Positions 55,157 to 64,000 of a stretch of DNA of 64,000 nt are shown here, piece by piece. The translations under genes and the position numbers were made by a program. Source of the stretch: Agapanthus africanus (taxonomy: Eukaryota > Streptophyta > Magnoliopsida > Asparagales > Amaryllidaceae); contig CM057347.1 of the NCBI GenBank assembly GCA_030015575.1, positions 506,295,176-506,359,175 of the forward strand, given 5' to 3'. How positions within the stretch are numbered: position 1 is the first letter of the stretch; each line of letters starts with the position of its first letter. The notes under the pieces are model-generated. The model saw only the letters and a program-made list of their open reading frames with translations. It was not told where the DNA came from and did not search any database.

Positions 55157-56692
55157 CTTGGGCTAGTAGAGCGAGATGCAGACCACCTCACGGAGGATTC
55201 GATCTCGAAAGGATTTAAATACGGTTTTTAAGAAATAAGAATTTTCTAAATAAAATAAAAATTATTTTTAAAATTAAAATTATATAAAATTATAAATCCA
55301 TATTTTAAAAATATAATAAATCTATATTTTTAAAAAATGAAAAGATTAACAAATGACAATAAAATACCCTTAAGATACCAAAAAGGATAGGTTTTTCAAT
55401 AAAATACCATGAACTTTCCAAGCTAAGTGCTTATCACTAAAATACCCCAAATACTTAAAATCTATTCTCATGACAACCTCAAATAAGACTAATCACCCTC
55501 GAGGTTACTTTTTAACTAGATTAAAATATTTTTCATACAACTCACTCGAGTTATATAAAAATACTATTTAAGGACTTTAGTAAATATAGGTTTAAGCGGG
55601 ATCAATTCTCTTGAGCCCCAGGGAGCCGGAGAAATTGAGTGCTTGCCTATTTAAGGTAGATAACTTAACGGAGTTATCTATGGTAATTGTCTTGGAAAAA
55701 GACACAAATCCTGCCGTCCATGTGCAGCAGTTACCGATAACTCCCAAACCTAAATCAAGAGCTAAATCAGTTTACAAGTGTCTGACTCAGTCCGAGTCCA
55801 ATTCAAAACTGAATCCAATATCAAATATGAATACTTGATCATGAACATGAATACTTGAAATCAAATATCAATATCAAACATGTATACTTGATCTGACTTG
55901 ACCAAACAATGGTTATAACTTGACTTGACTACTTGAATACTTGATTACATTCTGAATATGAATACTTGAATATTTTGTATCCATGGTTTCGGCAAGACTT
56001 GTAAATATAATCGATACAATACATTACGCGGGGATAAAGGGGTAGATTGGTACGGAACGTATATCGTGGCACGAGAGGTCACTTTAAAGACACCTACATG
56101 AATTCTCGTGCCGTTGTCCCGTGGGTTATGACAGGGCCTTGTACTACATGTTACCATAGTCCACGAGGTAAGATGGACTCCTCTCGTATACATGAATACC
56201 TTCTGTATCAAGTTACAAACAACCAAGTCAGAATAACAATCATATACTTGTACAACTCACTTGTTCATTTTACAGTATTTGTTATATTCTCTTTCTTCTT
56301 TTGGGACTTACCGAGCGCTAGTTTGCTGAAGATATTCATGTCTGTTTCTTTCTTTGGAATGTTCGTCAGGAGGACAGGACTCTCAGCAGATCGAGCCTAG
56401 TCGGGAGGATTTGGACCAGCTCGCGGCACAGCCTGATTTCTAGTTCCTTGTACTTATTTTCCTGTATGCCATTATTTAGGCACTGGTTATTATCATTGTA
56501 TCTTTTCATTTTCAAACAGGTGTATGTAAAGATGAATGCAAATAAAGTTGATGTTTTATTTTAATACTCTTGTCATTCTTGTACATTTTATATATTGCTT
56601 AATTACGCTTAACGTATTTATTTCTTAGTAAATACTTTGCGGCCTGCCATATCATTGTTTCCGTCTACTGGGAAGCGGGGCGTGACAGGGAA

Positions 56693-56846
56693 CCTCCCTC
56701 GGAGTACAACACTCATCTGGTTGAACGGTTAGCGAACTTGTGAGGTGCGAATGATCCCGACTAGTTTTCCTTTTAAAGGTTTGAAGGAAAATTCGAGGAA
56801 ACGGTGGGAGCCATCCTGATTAGATAAACTAATAACCAATCTAATC
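56693..56846 (+). other. G leader, last part
   Basis: Short leader piece that runs into the CT-rich tract TTTCTTTTCTCTCTCTCCAG (56870-56889) just inside the next open stretch. That tract resembles a splice acceptor and has counterparts in E and F at the same place before the protease. Confidence 0.5.
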
Positions 56847-57317
56847 TTGCAAGACCGCACGCTAAGTGTTTCTTTTCTCTCTCTCCAGGTAGCAACCATT
56901 TCACACCCTAATCAAGATAATAAAATGTTTGGCTTGACCGAACCAGTTTATTACACTGGGCTGGGGAACGTCGGTTCGGCTCTAACTAGTGACAACTGTC
57001 ATGAGTATGGGCAAGAGAAAGAGGGTTGTAAGGAATTCCAGATAACCCTATTGAAGGAGAAGTATTCTAATGCGTCTTCTTCGGATGTATTTGTTATTGA
57101 AAACTATTTTTCGGTCAACCCTACCTCCTGGATACTAGATACCGGATCAGGATCTGACATATGCAATTTATTACAAGAATTGAAAAAAAGTATAATGGTT
57201 GGACAGGGTGATATGTCCCTCAGAGTGGGGAACGGAGCACAGGTTGATACTACCGCCGTCAGTGAATATCACCTAGTATTGCCAAGCGGCAAAACTATAA
57301 TTTTGAACAATTGTTAG
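56847..57317 (+). pseudogene. G aspartic protease region
   Basis: 156 codons. ASSSDVFVIENYFSV leads into WILDTGSGSDICNLL, the copia protease active-site motif DTGSGS, then MSLRVGNGAQV and YHLVLPSGKTI, the usual flap and C-terminal strands. In copia elements it would cut the polyprotein in the virus-like particle. No gag capsid or CCHC knuckle precedes it. Part of a broken element. Confidence 0.85.
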
Positions 57318-57424
57318 TATGTACCTTCCATGCTCTGCAATATCATATCGGTTTCTTTACTTGATAAAGATGGATATAACTTTGTCCTAGATAGAAATAT
57401 CATGAACATTACCTTAATCAGGTA

Positions 57425-57709
57425 TTGGTTGCAGAAGGTATACTGTGTAATGGTATCTACGTTCTAAATCAAAATACAGTCTTCAATATACAAAACACAC
57501 GTAAGTGGAAGAGTTCAGATACGAACAAAATTTACCTGCAGCATTGTAGACTTGTTCATATCGATGAGAAAAGACTGGGTAAGTTGCATAAGAATGGATA
57601 TCTAAATTCATTCGAATTTTCATCTTATGAAACTTGCCAATCCTGTCTCAAAGGAAAGATGACCAATCTCCGTTCACCGGACACGGAGAAAGGGCTACAG
57701 AGCTCTTGA
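57425..57709 (+). pseudogene. G pre-integrase zinc-binding region
   Basis: 94 codons with LQHCRLVHIDEKRLGKL and YETCQSCLKGKMTNL, the GAG_pre-integrase HHCC-type domain that opens copia integrase. Confidence 0.8.
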
Positions 57710-57933
57710 GACTCATACACAGTGATGTATGTGGTCCGATGTCTATACATACGAGGGGTGGGTTCTCATACTTCATTACATTCATCGATGATCTCTCTAG
57801 ATTCGGATATGTGTTTCTCATGAAACATAAATCTGAAACTTTTGAGAAATTCAAAGAATTTAAAAGCGAAGTAGAGAACCAGACAGGAAAAGTATCAAGA
57901 TCCTTCGATCTGATCGAGAAGGGAAGCACTTAA
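57634..57933 (+). pseudogene. G integrase core, first part
   Basis: 99 codons with LLRLIHSDVCGPM (first acidic residue) and FITFIDDLSRFGYVFLM (second acidic region), then FKEFKSEVENQTGK. Standard copia integrase core. Confidence 0.85.
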
Positions 57934-58164
57934 CTATAGAATTCCGGGACTTTCTAAAAGAGAATGATATTCTCTCTCAGCTTACTCCTCCGTATACACC
58001 ACAGCATAACGGTGTATCGGAGCGGAGGAACCGTACCCTATTGGACATAGTTCGCTCCATGATGAGTAGCGCCGAGTTGCCTCTTTCATTCTAGGGTCAT
58101 GCGCTACAGACAGCGGCATACCTATTGAATCAGGTTTCTTCCAAATCTGTGCCTAAGACTCCGT

Positions 58165-58539
58165 ATGAAATATGGAGTGGAAAGAAACCATGTCTTAAGC
58201 GTATTAAGATATAGGGTTGTCTGGCCTATATTAACAAAACATAATCCAGACAAGTTAGAGGCACGGTCAGTTTTGTGTAAGTTTGTGGGATATCAAAAGT
58301 ATTCAAATGGATATATATTCTACCACACCGAGGAACAGAAGGTGTTTGTTGCTCAGCATGCCGTCTTTTTAGAGAGAGAATTTCTTGCAAAAGAAATTAG
58401 TGGGAGCACGGTAGAACTGGAAGAAATTCCAGAACGACAAACTACAACTGAAGATTTGGTAGAACCAGAGGATTCAATAATCCCAGACGAACCTCAGCCA
58501 CTCCGTAGATCTAGTAGGATTTCTCGTTCGCCCGAGTAA
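58165..58539 (+). pseudogene. G integrase C-terminal region
   Basis: 124 codons with ARSVLCKFVGYQKYSNGYIF, the copia integrase C-terminal signature, followed by an acidic linker ending in RRSSRISRSPE, the usual entry to the reverse transcriptase segment. Confidence 0.8.
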
Positions 58540-58653
58540 TACTACAGTTTTCTAATAGATGGGGATCGAAAGGAGTGCATCTTAGAAGAAGATGATCCTA
58601 CTAGTTATGAGTAGTCCATTAACAGTAGGGATTCTGTAAAATGTCTTGGTGCT

Positions 58654-59724
58654 ATGAAATCCGAAACGGGGTCCATGTACACCAACAAAGTTTGGACTTT
58701 AGATGTTGCTCCTCCTGGGGTAAAACCCGTTGGATGCAAGTGGATCTTCAAAAAGAAGATTGGTGCAGATGGACAGGTGGAAACTTATAAGGCTAGACTT
58801 ATTGCAAAAGGTATTCATCAAAGACCAGGAGTGGACTATGATGAAACTTTTTCTCCAATGGCCATGCTGAAATCCATTCGGATCCTACTTGCCATTACTG
58901 CCTACCATGACTACGATATCTGGAAGATAGACGTAAAAACGGCTTTTCTAAATGGAAGTTTAGAAGAGTGCATTTATATGGATCATCCGGAGGGATTCGT
59001 AGACAGTGGGACCGGCGGAAAGGTGTGCAAGTTGCTTAAATCCATTTATGGATTAAAGCAGATATCGCGGAGCTGGAACATCTATTTTGATGAGGCAGTC
59101 AAAGGATTTGACTTCATCAAAAATAAAGATGAACCATGTATCTACAAGAAAATTGTAAGAAGAATTGTTGTATTCCTCGTCCTGTACGTGGATGTCATTC
59201 TCTTGATAGGAAATGACATTCCTATGTTGCAATCGCTCAAGCTGTTCTTGTCACAAAAGTTCTCCATGAAGGTCCTGGGTGATACCTCCTATATTCTTGG
59301 GATTAAGATCTATAGAGATAGATCCAAGAGACTGTTGGGACTTTCACAGTCCAGGTACATAGAGATCATACTAAAGAGATTTAGTATGGAAGATTCCAAG
59401 CGAGGTAATATATCCGTATTGCACGGAATCACCCTCTTCAAAGAGATATCTCACAAGACTGATGAGGAGAGGATTCGCATGAGCACTATACCCTACGCTT
59501 CGGCGGTAGGATCTATAATGTATGCGATGTTGTGTACTAGACCAGATGTAGCATACGAGCTTAGTGTGGTGAGCCAGTATCAGTCGAACCCGCGTGACAA
59601 TCATTGGACAGCTGTGAAGAACATTCTCAATTATCTGAGAAGGACTAAGGAGATGTTCTTGGTTTACGGTAATGGAGACCTTCAGGTCGAGTCCTTTACC
59701 GATTCAAGCTTCCAGAGTGACTAG
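58654..59724 (+). pseudogene. G reverse transcriptase
   Basis: 356 codons, the longest copia segment in the window. CKWIFKKKIGADGQVETYKA, then ARLIAKG, DYDETFSP, WKIDVKTAFLNGSLEE, the LYVD palm region near codon 175, and SVVSQYQSNPRDNHWTAVK at the start of RNase H. Clear Ty1/copia reverse transcriptase; part of a broken element. Confidence 0.92.
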
Positions 59725-59751
59725 AATGGCAGCAAGTCTGTCTCGGGTTTT

Positions 59752-60162
59752 GTGTTTACCCTCAATGGAGGGGCGGTGTGTTGGAAAATCTCCAAACAGA
59801 ACACCGTCGTAGACTCAACGATGGAGGCTGTATACATTGCTGCGAACGATTCCGCAAAAGAAGCGGTCTGGATGAAGAAGTTCATTACTGAACTTGAGGT
59901 GGTTCCGTCCATTATTAATCTGATACCTTTGTATTGCGATAACAATGGGGCTATAGCTTTAGCGAAGGAACCACGGTCTTATCAGAAATCCAGACACATC
60001 TTAAGGCGGTATCACCTGATAAGGGAGATCGAGGTTCGGAGAGTAGATACGAAAGACAACACGGCGGATCCATTTACCAAGGCCCTCCCTCAAGCGCAGT
60101 TTGAGCGATCAGCTGGCCTAAGAGTGGACGTTGGGTATTCGGTACGCCAACAGCTAGCCTAA
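59752..60162 (+). pseudogene. G RNase H
   Basis: 136 codons with SKQNTVVDSTMEAVYIAA, YCDNNGAIALAKEP and DTKDNTADPFTKALP, the copia RNase H acidic motifs and the conserved ADP.TK end. It is followed by a 41-bp direct duplication and the polypurine tract. Confidence 0.88.
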
Positions 60163-60191
60163 GAGTGGACGTTGGGTATTCGGTACGCCAA
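60110..60191. repeat. 41-bp direct duplication before the G polypurine tract
   Basis: Two adjacent units (60110-60150 and 60151-60191), each starting CAGCT(G/A)GCCTAAGAG and ending CGGTACGCCAA, differing at one base. A recent local tandem duplication. Confidence 0.9.
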
Positions 60192-60203
60192 TTACAGGCG
60201 TTA

Positions 60204-60218
60204 GTGCAAGTGGGAGAT
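60204..60218 (+). promoter_or_regulatory. Polypurine tract of G
   Basis: GTGCAAGTGGGAGAT directly before the 3' LTR. Confidence 0.85.
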
Positions 60219-62409
60219 TGTTGGATATATATGCCCTAGAGGCCTGTATTGTATAGGATGTTAGGGATATGTATGTACATGACAATTTTGCTTGGCTATA
60301 CATAGTATATTATTTGAGTTGTCTTTATCCTGATATGCGTGTATTTCTTTCTATTGATGCTTTATGTTGTTTGCACATATTGATAAAGACTCGATACGGT
60401 AATATACTATTATGGTTTGACTTTATCTTAACATGTGCATATATTATACTCGATATAACATATGGCGGTTACATGTTGATAAAGCCCGTAAGATCTTGCT
60501 TGACTACCAGTGTTATAATGGCGATCATACTTGTGGGAGCTGGGTAATCCATAAGCATATCCTTAAAGGTCACAAGTCGCAGGAGTATCGAGACCGGGCA
60601 TCGATAGTAGACTTGTGTATCTGTTTCTAGACCCCGACGAGGGGCGGTGGTTGGTCCCACAACCATTGGTGTGATCACCTAAGATTGTATATAGGTGATC
60701 ACTGGGGGTGAGTACAATGGACGGACTCACCGAGAACATCTCGATGGTATTATACCTATCATCAGATAGAGGTTCTCAGGTGACATGAGTACAAGTTAGT
60801 CTTAGGACCTGAGGTCATCATTTGTCTCGTGTGAGTTCCCACTGTGTTTTGATCACTACCCTACCACGGCTTTACTGAGTCATGCAAACAGGTTTTGGTT
60901 GGGTACAGTCCCAAGCCACATAAAGACAGTGGGTGATTGTCAGGGATTTGTCTCTCCCGGTATTGGGAGTTGATATCGCACTGTGTCCGGTTGGCTAGAA
61001 CCATAAGACTTTGGTCAAGACAGTTGAGAATACTGATGGTTAGATCAGTAGTTTCTCGGAATAGTCCTGAGCCAAATCGACATGACTTATCGGGTCAGTA
61101 GGGGTCTGACGTTTACCACCCCTAGACTCGGTATGCGATACTCTTAGACGAAAAGATCGGATTGTACGGAGATTGTCATGGATAGGCTCGGTAGGGGTTA
61201 GGATGAGCTTGCTTTTCGGCCTTCTTTTCGACAGATACCTGGGTAGCCATTACGTACAGCTAGTGCCGCTGACGTGCTTATGGTTAAACCCACAGCCAGC
61301 GTACTGTCGAGTCTTTAGAGTCCCACACATAGGGTTTCTTTGATTTAGGCGAAACGATATGGTGGTCGTATGTTTATACGTGCAGGGTTTCGATCGAATG
61401 ATAATACTAGCCAGCTTAGGATTAAGTCGGATTATTAAATCAGGTATTGATTAAATAATTTACGTGTATATATTTCGATATGTATAGTCTAGTGTTATCC
61501 AGATTTTCGATCGGACGGTTGATAATACTGGCGGGCTTAGGATTGAGCCAATTCATTAAATCGAATATTGATTTAATGGCAGTATTATTTTAGTGGTATT
61601 ATTCTATTTCTTGGTTATTCGTATTTTGATATGAATATGGGTATGTATATACAATAGAATGTATTCCGTATTTATACGTAAAGATATTCTAGAAGGAGGA
61701 CACCTCATCATATAATTTCCATTTTTATTTGCAAAATGGAAAATGAGGTGTAAAATAGGAAATGAGGTGTAAAGGAGAGAATGGTGTGAACCATGCTTGA
61801 ATAGTGTTGGCAAATGAATTGAAAATTCATTTGTGTAAACTATTCAAGTATGGTTATATTATTTTTATTGAAAAATGGTTTTTACAAAACCATGCTTAAT
61901 GATTTTCTACACACAATTTATCCATTCTCAACACAGGGTTCTCTCTCTTCAGTTGCCTAGCTCTCTTAAGTTCCTTCTCCTCCTTCATCTTCATCTTCCT
62001 CCTTATCATCTCATAAGTTGAGAATCAAGGAAGAAATAGAGATAGAAATACACTAGATAAATCACTACATCTTCTTAGCAACCTAGTCTAGCAAACTAGG
62101 TCACTAAGTTGCTTCACTTATGAAGCCAAGCTTGAATCAAGAACTCTCGGGTGGATCATCTAGGATCAAGAAGGCGAACAAGCAAGGTTGATCAAGGATC
62201 CCTAGGAGCTCTAGATGAGAAGTGAAGACCCGAAGGACACGGATCTCTAGGTATAAGCATCTACCACAGTAGATAGATTTATGTAGATAGCTAGTTTCGG
62301 TTTATGGTTACATTTTAGGACGGGTTTTCTAGCGCTGGATTTTTAAAAGTGAGAGTTTTTCGTTCCGCAATGGCCGTGGTAGGCGGCTAGGGTGCTAGGA
62401 AACCCAACA
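60219..62409 (+). repeat. 3' LTR of G
   Basis: TGTTGGATATATATGCC to GGAAACCCAACA, the partner of 39098-41296. Confidence 0.92.
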
Positions 62410-62414
62410 ATCAT

Positions 62415-62780
62415 TTCCCCTTGTATTTCTGCACGACGCTTTAAAATAGGCAACGTGCTAATTCGCGTTTTCTGTCCCGTCGAATCTTCCGAACTTATGA
62501 ATGACGTAGCCGCTGGGGAACTCGATCAAATCGTACTGTATGGGATATGGTCGCCCACTACTGCCAATTTCTTTATGAAATTTAGTTTCGGCCACCAATG
62601 TTTTAACCTGCTGGTGACCAAATCCATTATCCGATCTTGTGTTAGCGGGATAGTGCCATCTTGGGCCAAGGCATCCCTAGAAGTGGAATGTGGTCGGCTT
62701 TCGCGTAGCTCGCCTATAGTCGGACCTAAAGGGATGTTCCCCTCCGAAAGACGGCGCGACGTGACTGCGAAGTCTTAGCA
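62415..62780 (-). pseudogene. J gag, N-terminal part beyond element G
   Basis: The minus strand here encodes gag-type sequence of Tat elements (FPSGYVIHKFGRFDG near 62485-62530). It is the upstream part of the gag that was split by G at 39092. The 128-codon plus-strand frame across it (62392-62778) is an antisense shadow. Confidence 0.6.
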
Positions 62781-63331
62781 CTGAGCTTCGGGGCAGATGC
62801 TATTTGGTTTTATCCGTCCACCTCTCTGAAGATGCCAAGTTGATTTATGGCACCGTGTATCGGAGGTTTAGACGGATGCGGCCGATGTAGCAGACTTCGT
62901 CAGATTCCCCCTCACTTGAGGGGTTTTTGATTGTGGGGACGCTCTTCCCTGCAGGCGCAAGCCCCTGCAGTTAATTACGCTACCGCTTCGCGGTAACAAC
63001 TTTCTCCTTCTCCAGAATTTCACTTCGTATCGTGTGTGTTTGTTTTGTTTGTGGTTGCCCGTGGATTGTATACGGAGACTAATTTATGTCGTCGCCTGTA
63101 GGACGTGGATTAGTCCAAATCCGTATTTTCTTAGATTTGGGTTTGGGGTTTTGGTTTGAGGATACGTTAGCCATATTTGAGGCTAAGATCAACTCAAACG
63201 TTTGTTAAGGATACGTTAGTCCAGTTTGAGACTAAGATCAACTTAACGGGATCGTTTAGATCCGACAAAAGAGCATTTAGGGGCTCTATTGTTCCAGTTT
63301 AGGGACATAGTGGTCCATTTAAAATATGGTC

Positions 63332-63410
63332 GTCGGGACCCGTCACCTCTCTGACGACGTTGAAGGATTACAACGATAGGTGTCAGAGGAGTTCAGAGAT
63401 GTACCCTTGA
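63332..63410. repeat. 79-bp direct repeat, copy 1 (copy 2 at 63798-63876)
   Basis: GTCGGGACCCGTCACCTCTC through GAGATGTACCCTTGA. The second copy at 63798-63876 differs at only about three positions. Confidence 0.9.
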
Positions 63411-63551
63411 TCCAAAGTTGGTTGGGGGATCTACAGTCCAATTTGAGACTAAAGTCCGTTTGAAGGTTTAAGGATACGTTAGCCATACTTGAGGCTAAGA
63501 TCAACTTAAACGGGATCGTTTAGATCCGACAAAAGAGCATTTGGGGATCCA

Positions 63552-63633
63552 TTGCCAGTTTAAAGACATGGTGGTCCATTGCCAGTTTAGGGACATGGTG
63601 GTCCATTGCCAGTTTAGGGACATGGTGGTCCAT
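63552..63633. repeat. 27-bp tandem repeat, three copies
   Basis: The unit is close to GCCAGTTTAGGGACATGG followed by TGGTCCATT. Further, looser copies of TTTAAGGACGCATTAGTCCA continue to 63782. Confidence 0.85.
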
Positions 63634-64000
63634 CATTCCCGTTTTAGGGACGGATATTAGTTTAAGGACGCATTAGTCCATGGGTTTAAGGACCCCATAG
63701 TCCATATAGATGTGTTTAAGGACGCATTAGTCCATTAGTTTAAGGACGCATAAGTCCATGGGTTTAAGGACCCCACAGTCCGTATTAATGTGTGGTTGTC
63801 GGGACCCGCCACCTCTCTGACGTCGTTGAAGGATTACAACGATAGGTGTCAGAGGAGTTCGGAGATGTACCCTTGAACCGGATGTAAATTGATTTAAGAG
63901 AGCAGTCTTGCTCAGTCAATTTAATTTGAGGACTTACGGCCATGATTGGGCTAAGTCCAGTTGAGAATATTCAACGTTTTTATCTTTGGCCTATTAGGCC

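Larger units (their letters stand above)
53893..56687 (+). mobile_element. Long LTR copy H, solo (2.80 kb)
   Basis: It begins TGTAACGACTC and ends GGGGCGTGACA, with TSD GGGAA (53888-53892 and 56688-56692) in the G leader. Block order is as in A: tRNA-like boxes (54009-54063), TATA box (54444), GC-rich leader-like stretch to about 54650, hairpin (55132-55156), and the conserved 3' block with GACTTACCGAGCGCTAG near 56305. No internal domain and no credible gene. Confidence 0.85.
39098..62409 (+). mobile_element. Element G: Ty1/copia retrotransposon (fossil) carrying F and H
   Basis: The 5' LTR is 39098-41296 and the 3' LTR 60219-62409 (about 2.2 kb each, TGTTGGATAT to GGAAACCCAACA), with TSD ATCAT (39093-39097 and 62410-62414) in J gag. 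Primer site at 41297, polypurine tract at 60204. The 2.35 kb leader is interrupted by F (43269-53657) and H (53893-56687). Then protease, pre-integrase, integrase, reverse transcriptase and RNase H follow in the Ty1/copia order. Pol is broken in about six places but domains are clear. No gag is recognisable. The LTRs differ by several percent, most densely in the first 300 bp, which makes G older than F. Confidence 0.92.
15751..64000 (-). mobile_element. Element J: Tat-type Ty3/gypsy LTR retrotransposon (fossil), 5' LTR beyond the window
   Basis: It reads right to left. In that order it shows a repeat-rich leader (64000 to about 62930), gag, protease, reverse transcriptase, RNase H, a second RNase H, integrase, a 2.4 kb non-coding 3' spacer with a 30-bp minisatellite, a polypurine tract, and the 3' LTR (15751-16480 plus 29502-30361). 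The extra RNase H after the normal one and the long repeat-bearing 3' spacer point to the Tat/Ogre group of Ty3/gypsy. Long LTR D (with E inside) sits in the 3' LTR, and G (with F and H inside) sits in gag. The coding part is broken in roughly ten places. The left flank GTTAC (15746-15750) should recur beyond the right edge. Confidence 0.82.
62781..64000 (-). other. J leader, repeat-rich, to the window edge
   Basis: Non-coding. It contains GATTGTGGGGAC with a GCAG/CTGC hairpin and GTTAATTACGCT (62928-62985), similar to 15850-15900 in the J LTR. It also holds a copy of GCCCGTGGATTGTATACGG (63057-63075), a 27-bp array (63552-63633), a 79-bp direct repeat (63332-63410 and 63798-63876), and GTTTAAGGACGCATTAGTCC repeats (63650-63782). 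The 5' LTR of J is expected farther right. Confidence 0.55.

Noticed and set aside
62392-62778. 128-codon plus-strand frame
   Set aside because: It overlaps the minus-strand gag of J and begins in the LTR end of G, so it is an antisense shadow.

Overview
This window is repeat-dense nuclear DNA from a flowering plant. The evidence is a Cassandra-type TRIM with a 5S rRNA-derived LTR, Ty1/copia elements primed by initiator Met-tRNA, a Tat-type Ty3/gypsy element with a second RNase H, and a Stowaway-like MITE. I found no host gene that I can defend. Nearly everything from about 6 kb to the right edge is one deep nest of LTR elements, and its order can be read from intact 5-bp target-site duplications (TSDs).

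Left flank (1-7719). About 2.2 kb of unassigned sequence contains a strong hairpin (967-1039) and a GC-richer, organelle-looking tract (1690-2225). A Stowaway-like MITE follows (2234-2566), then about 1.7 kb of very AT-rich diverged tandem repeats with a period near 70 bp. Next come a foldback MITE (5257-5804) and a copia-LTR-like remnant split by a complete Cassandra element (6805-7499, TSD ATTTA).

The nest (7720-64000). The outer container is a long LTR (copy B, + strand, from 7720). It received a second Cassandra array (7776-11714), which itself holds long LTR copy A (7808-10662, TSD GTATT). B also received long LTR copy C (12121-15466, - strand, TSD ATTAA) and a large Tat-type Ty3/gypsy element J (- strand, from 15751 past the right edge). 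J's 3' LTR holds long LTR copy D (16481-29496, TSD ACTCC), which holds the Ty1/copia element E (17845-27457, TSD AATAT). J's gag region holds the Ty1/copia element G (39098-62409, TSD ATCAT). G's leader holds the Ty1/copia element F (43269-53657, TSD GAAAC) and long LTR copy H (53893-56687, TSD GGGAA).

Three observations stand out. (1) All five long LTRs (A, B, C, D, H) carry a tRNA-like pair of Pol III A and B boxes about 42-45 bp apart, which parallels the 5S promoter captured by Cassandra in the same window. (2) The copia elements E, F and G belong to one lineage with a 2.3-3.2 kb non-coding leader and no recognisable gag. That leader holds three stem-loops whose stems differ in sequence but keep pairing. 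(3) F looks young (LTR pair about 1% apart by eye) although its pol is deeply eroded, so it was probably copied in trans. J carries a 30-bp minisatellite in its 3' spacer and several repeat sets in its leader.

All element calls rest on reading the sequence and on knowledge of the families. No database search was run, and divergence figures are counts by eye.
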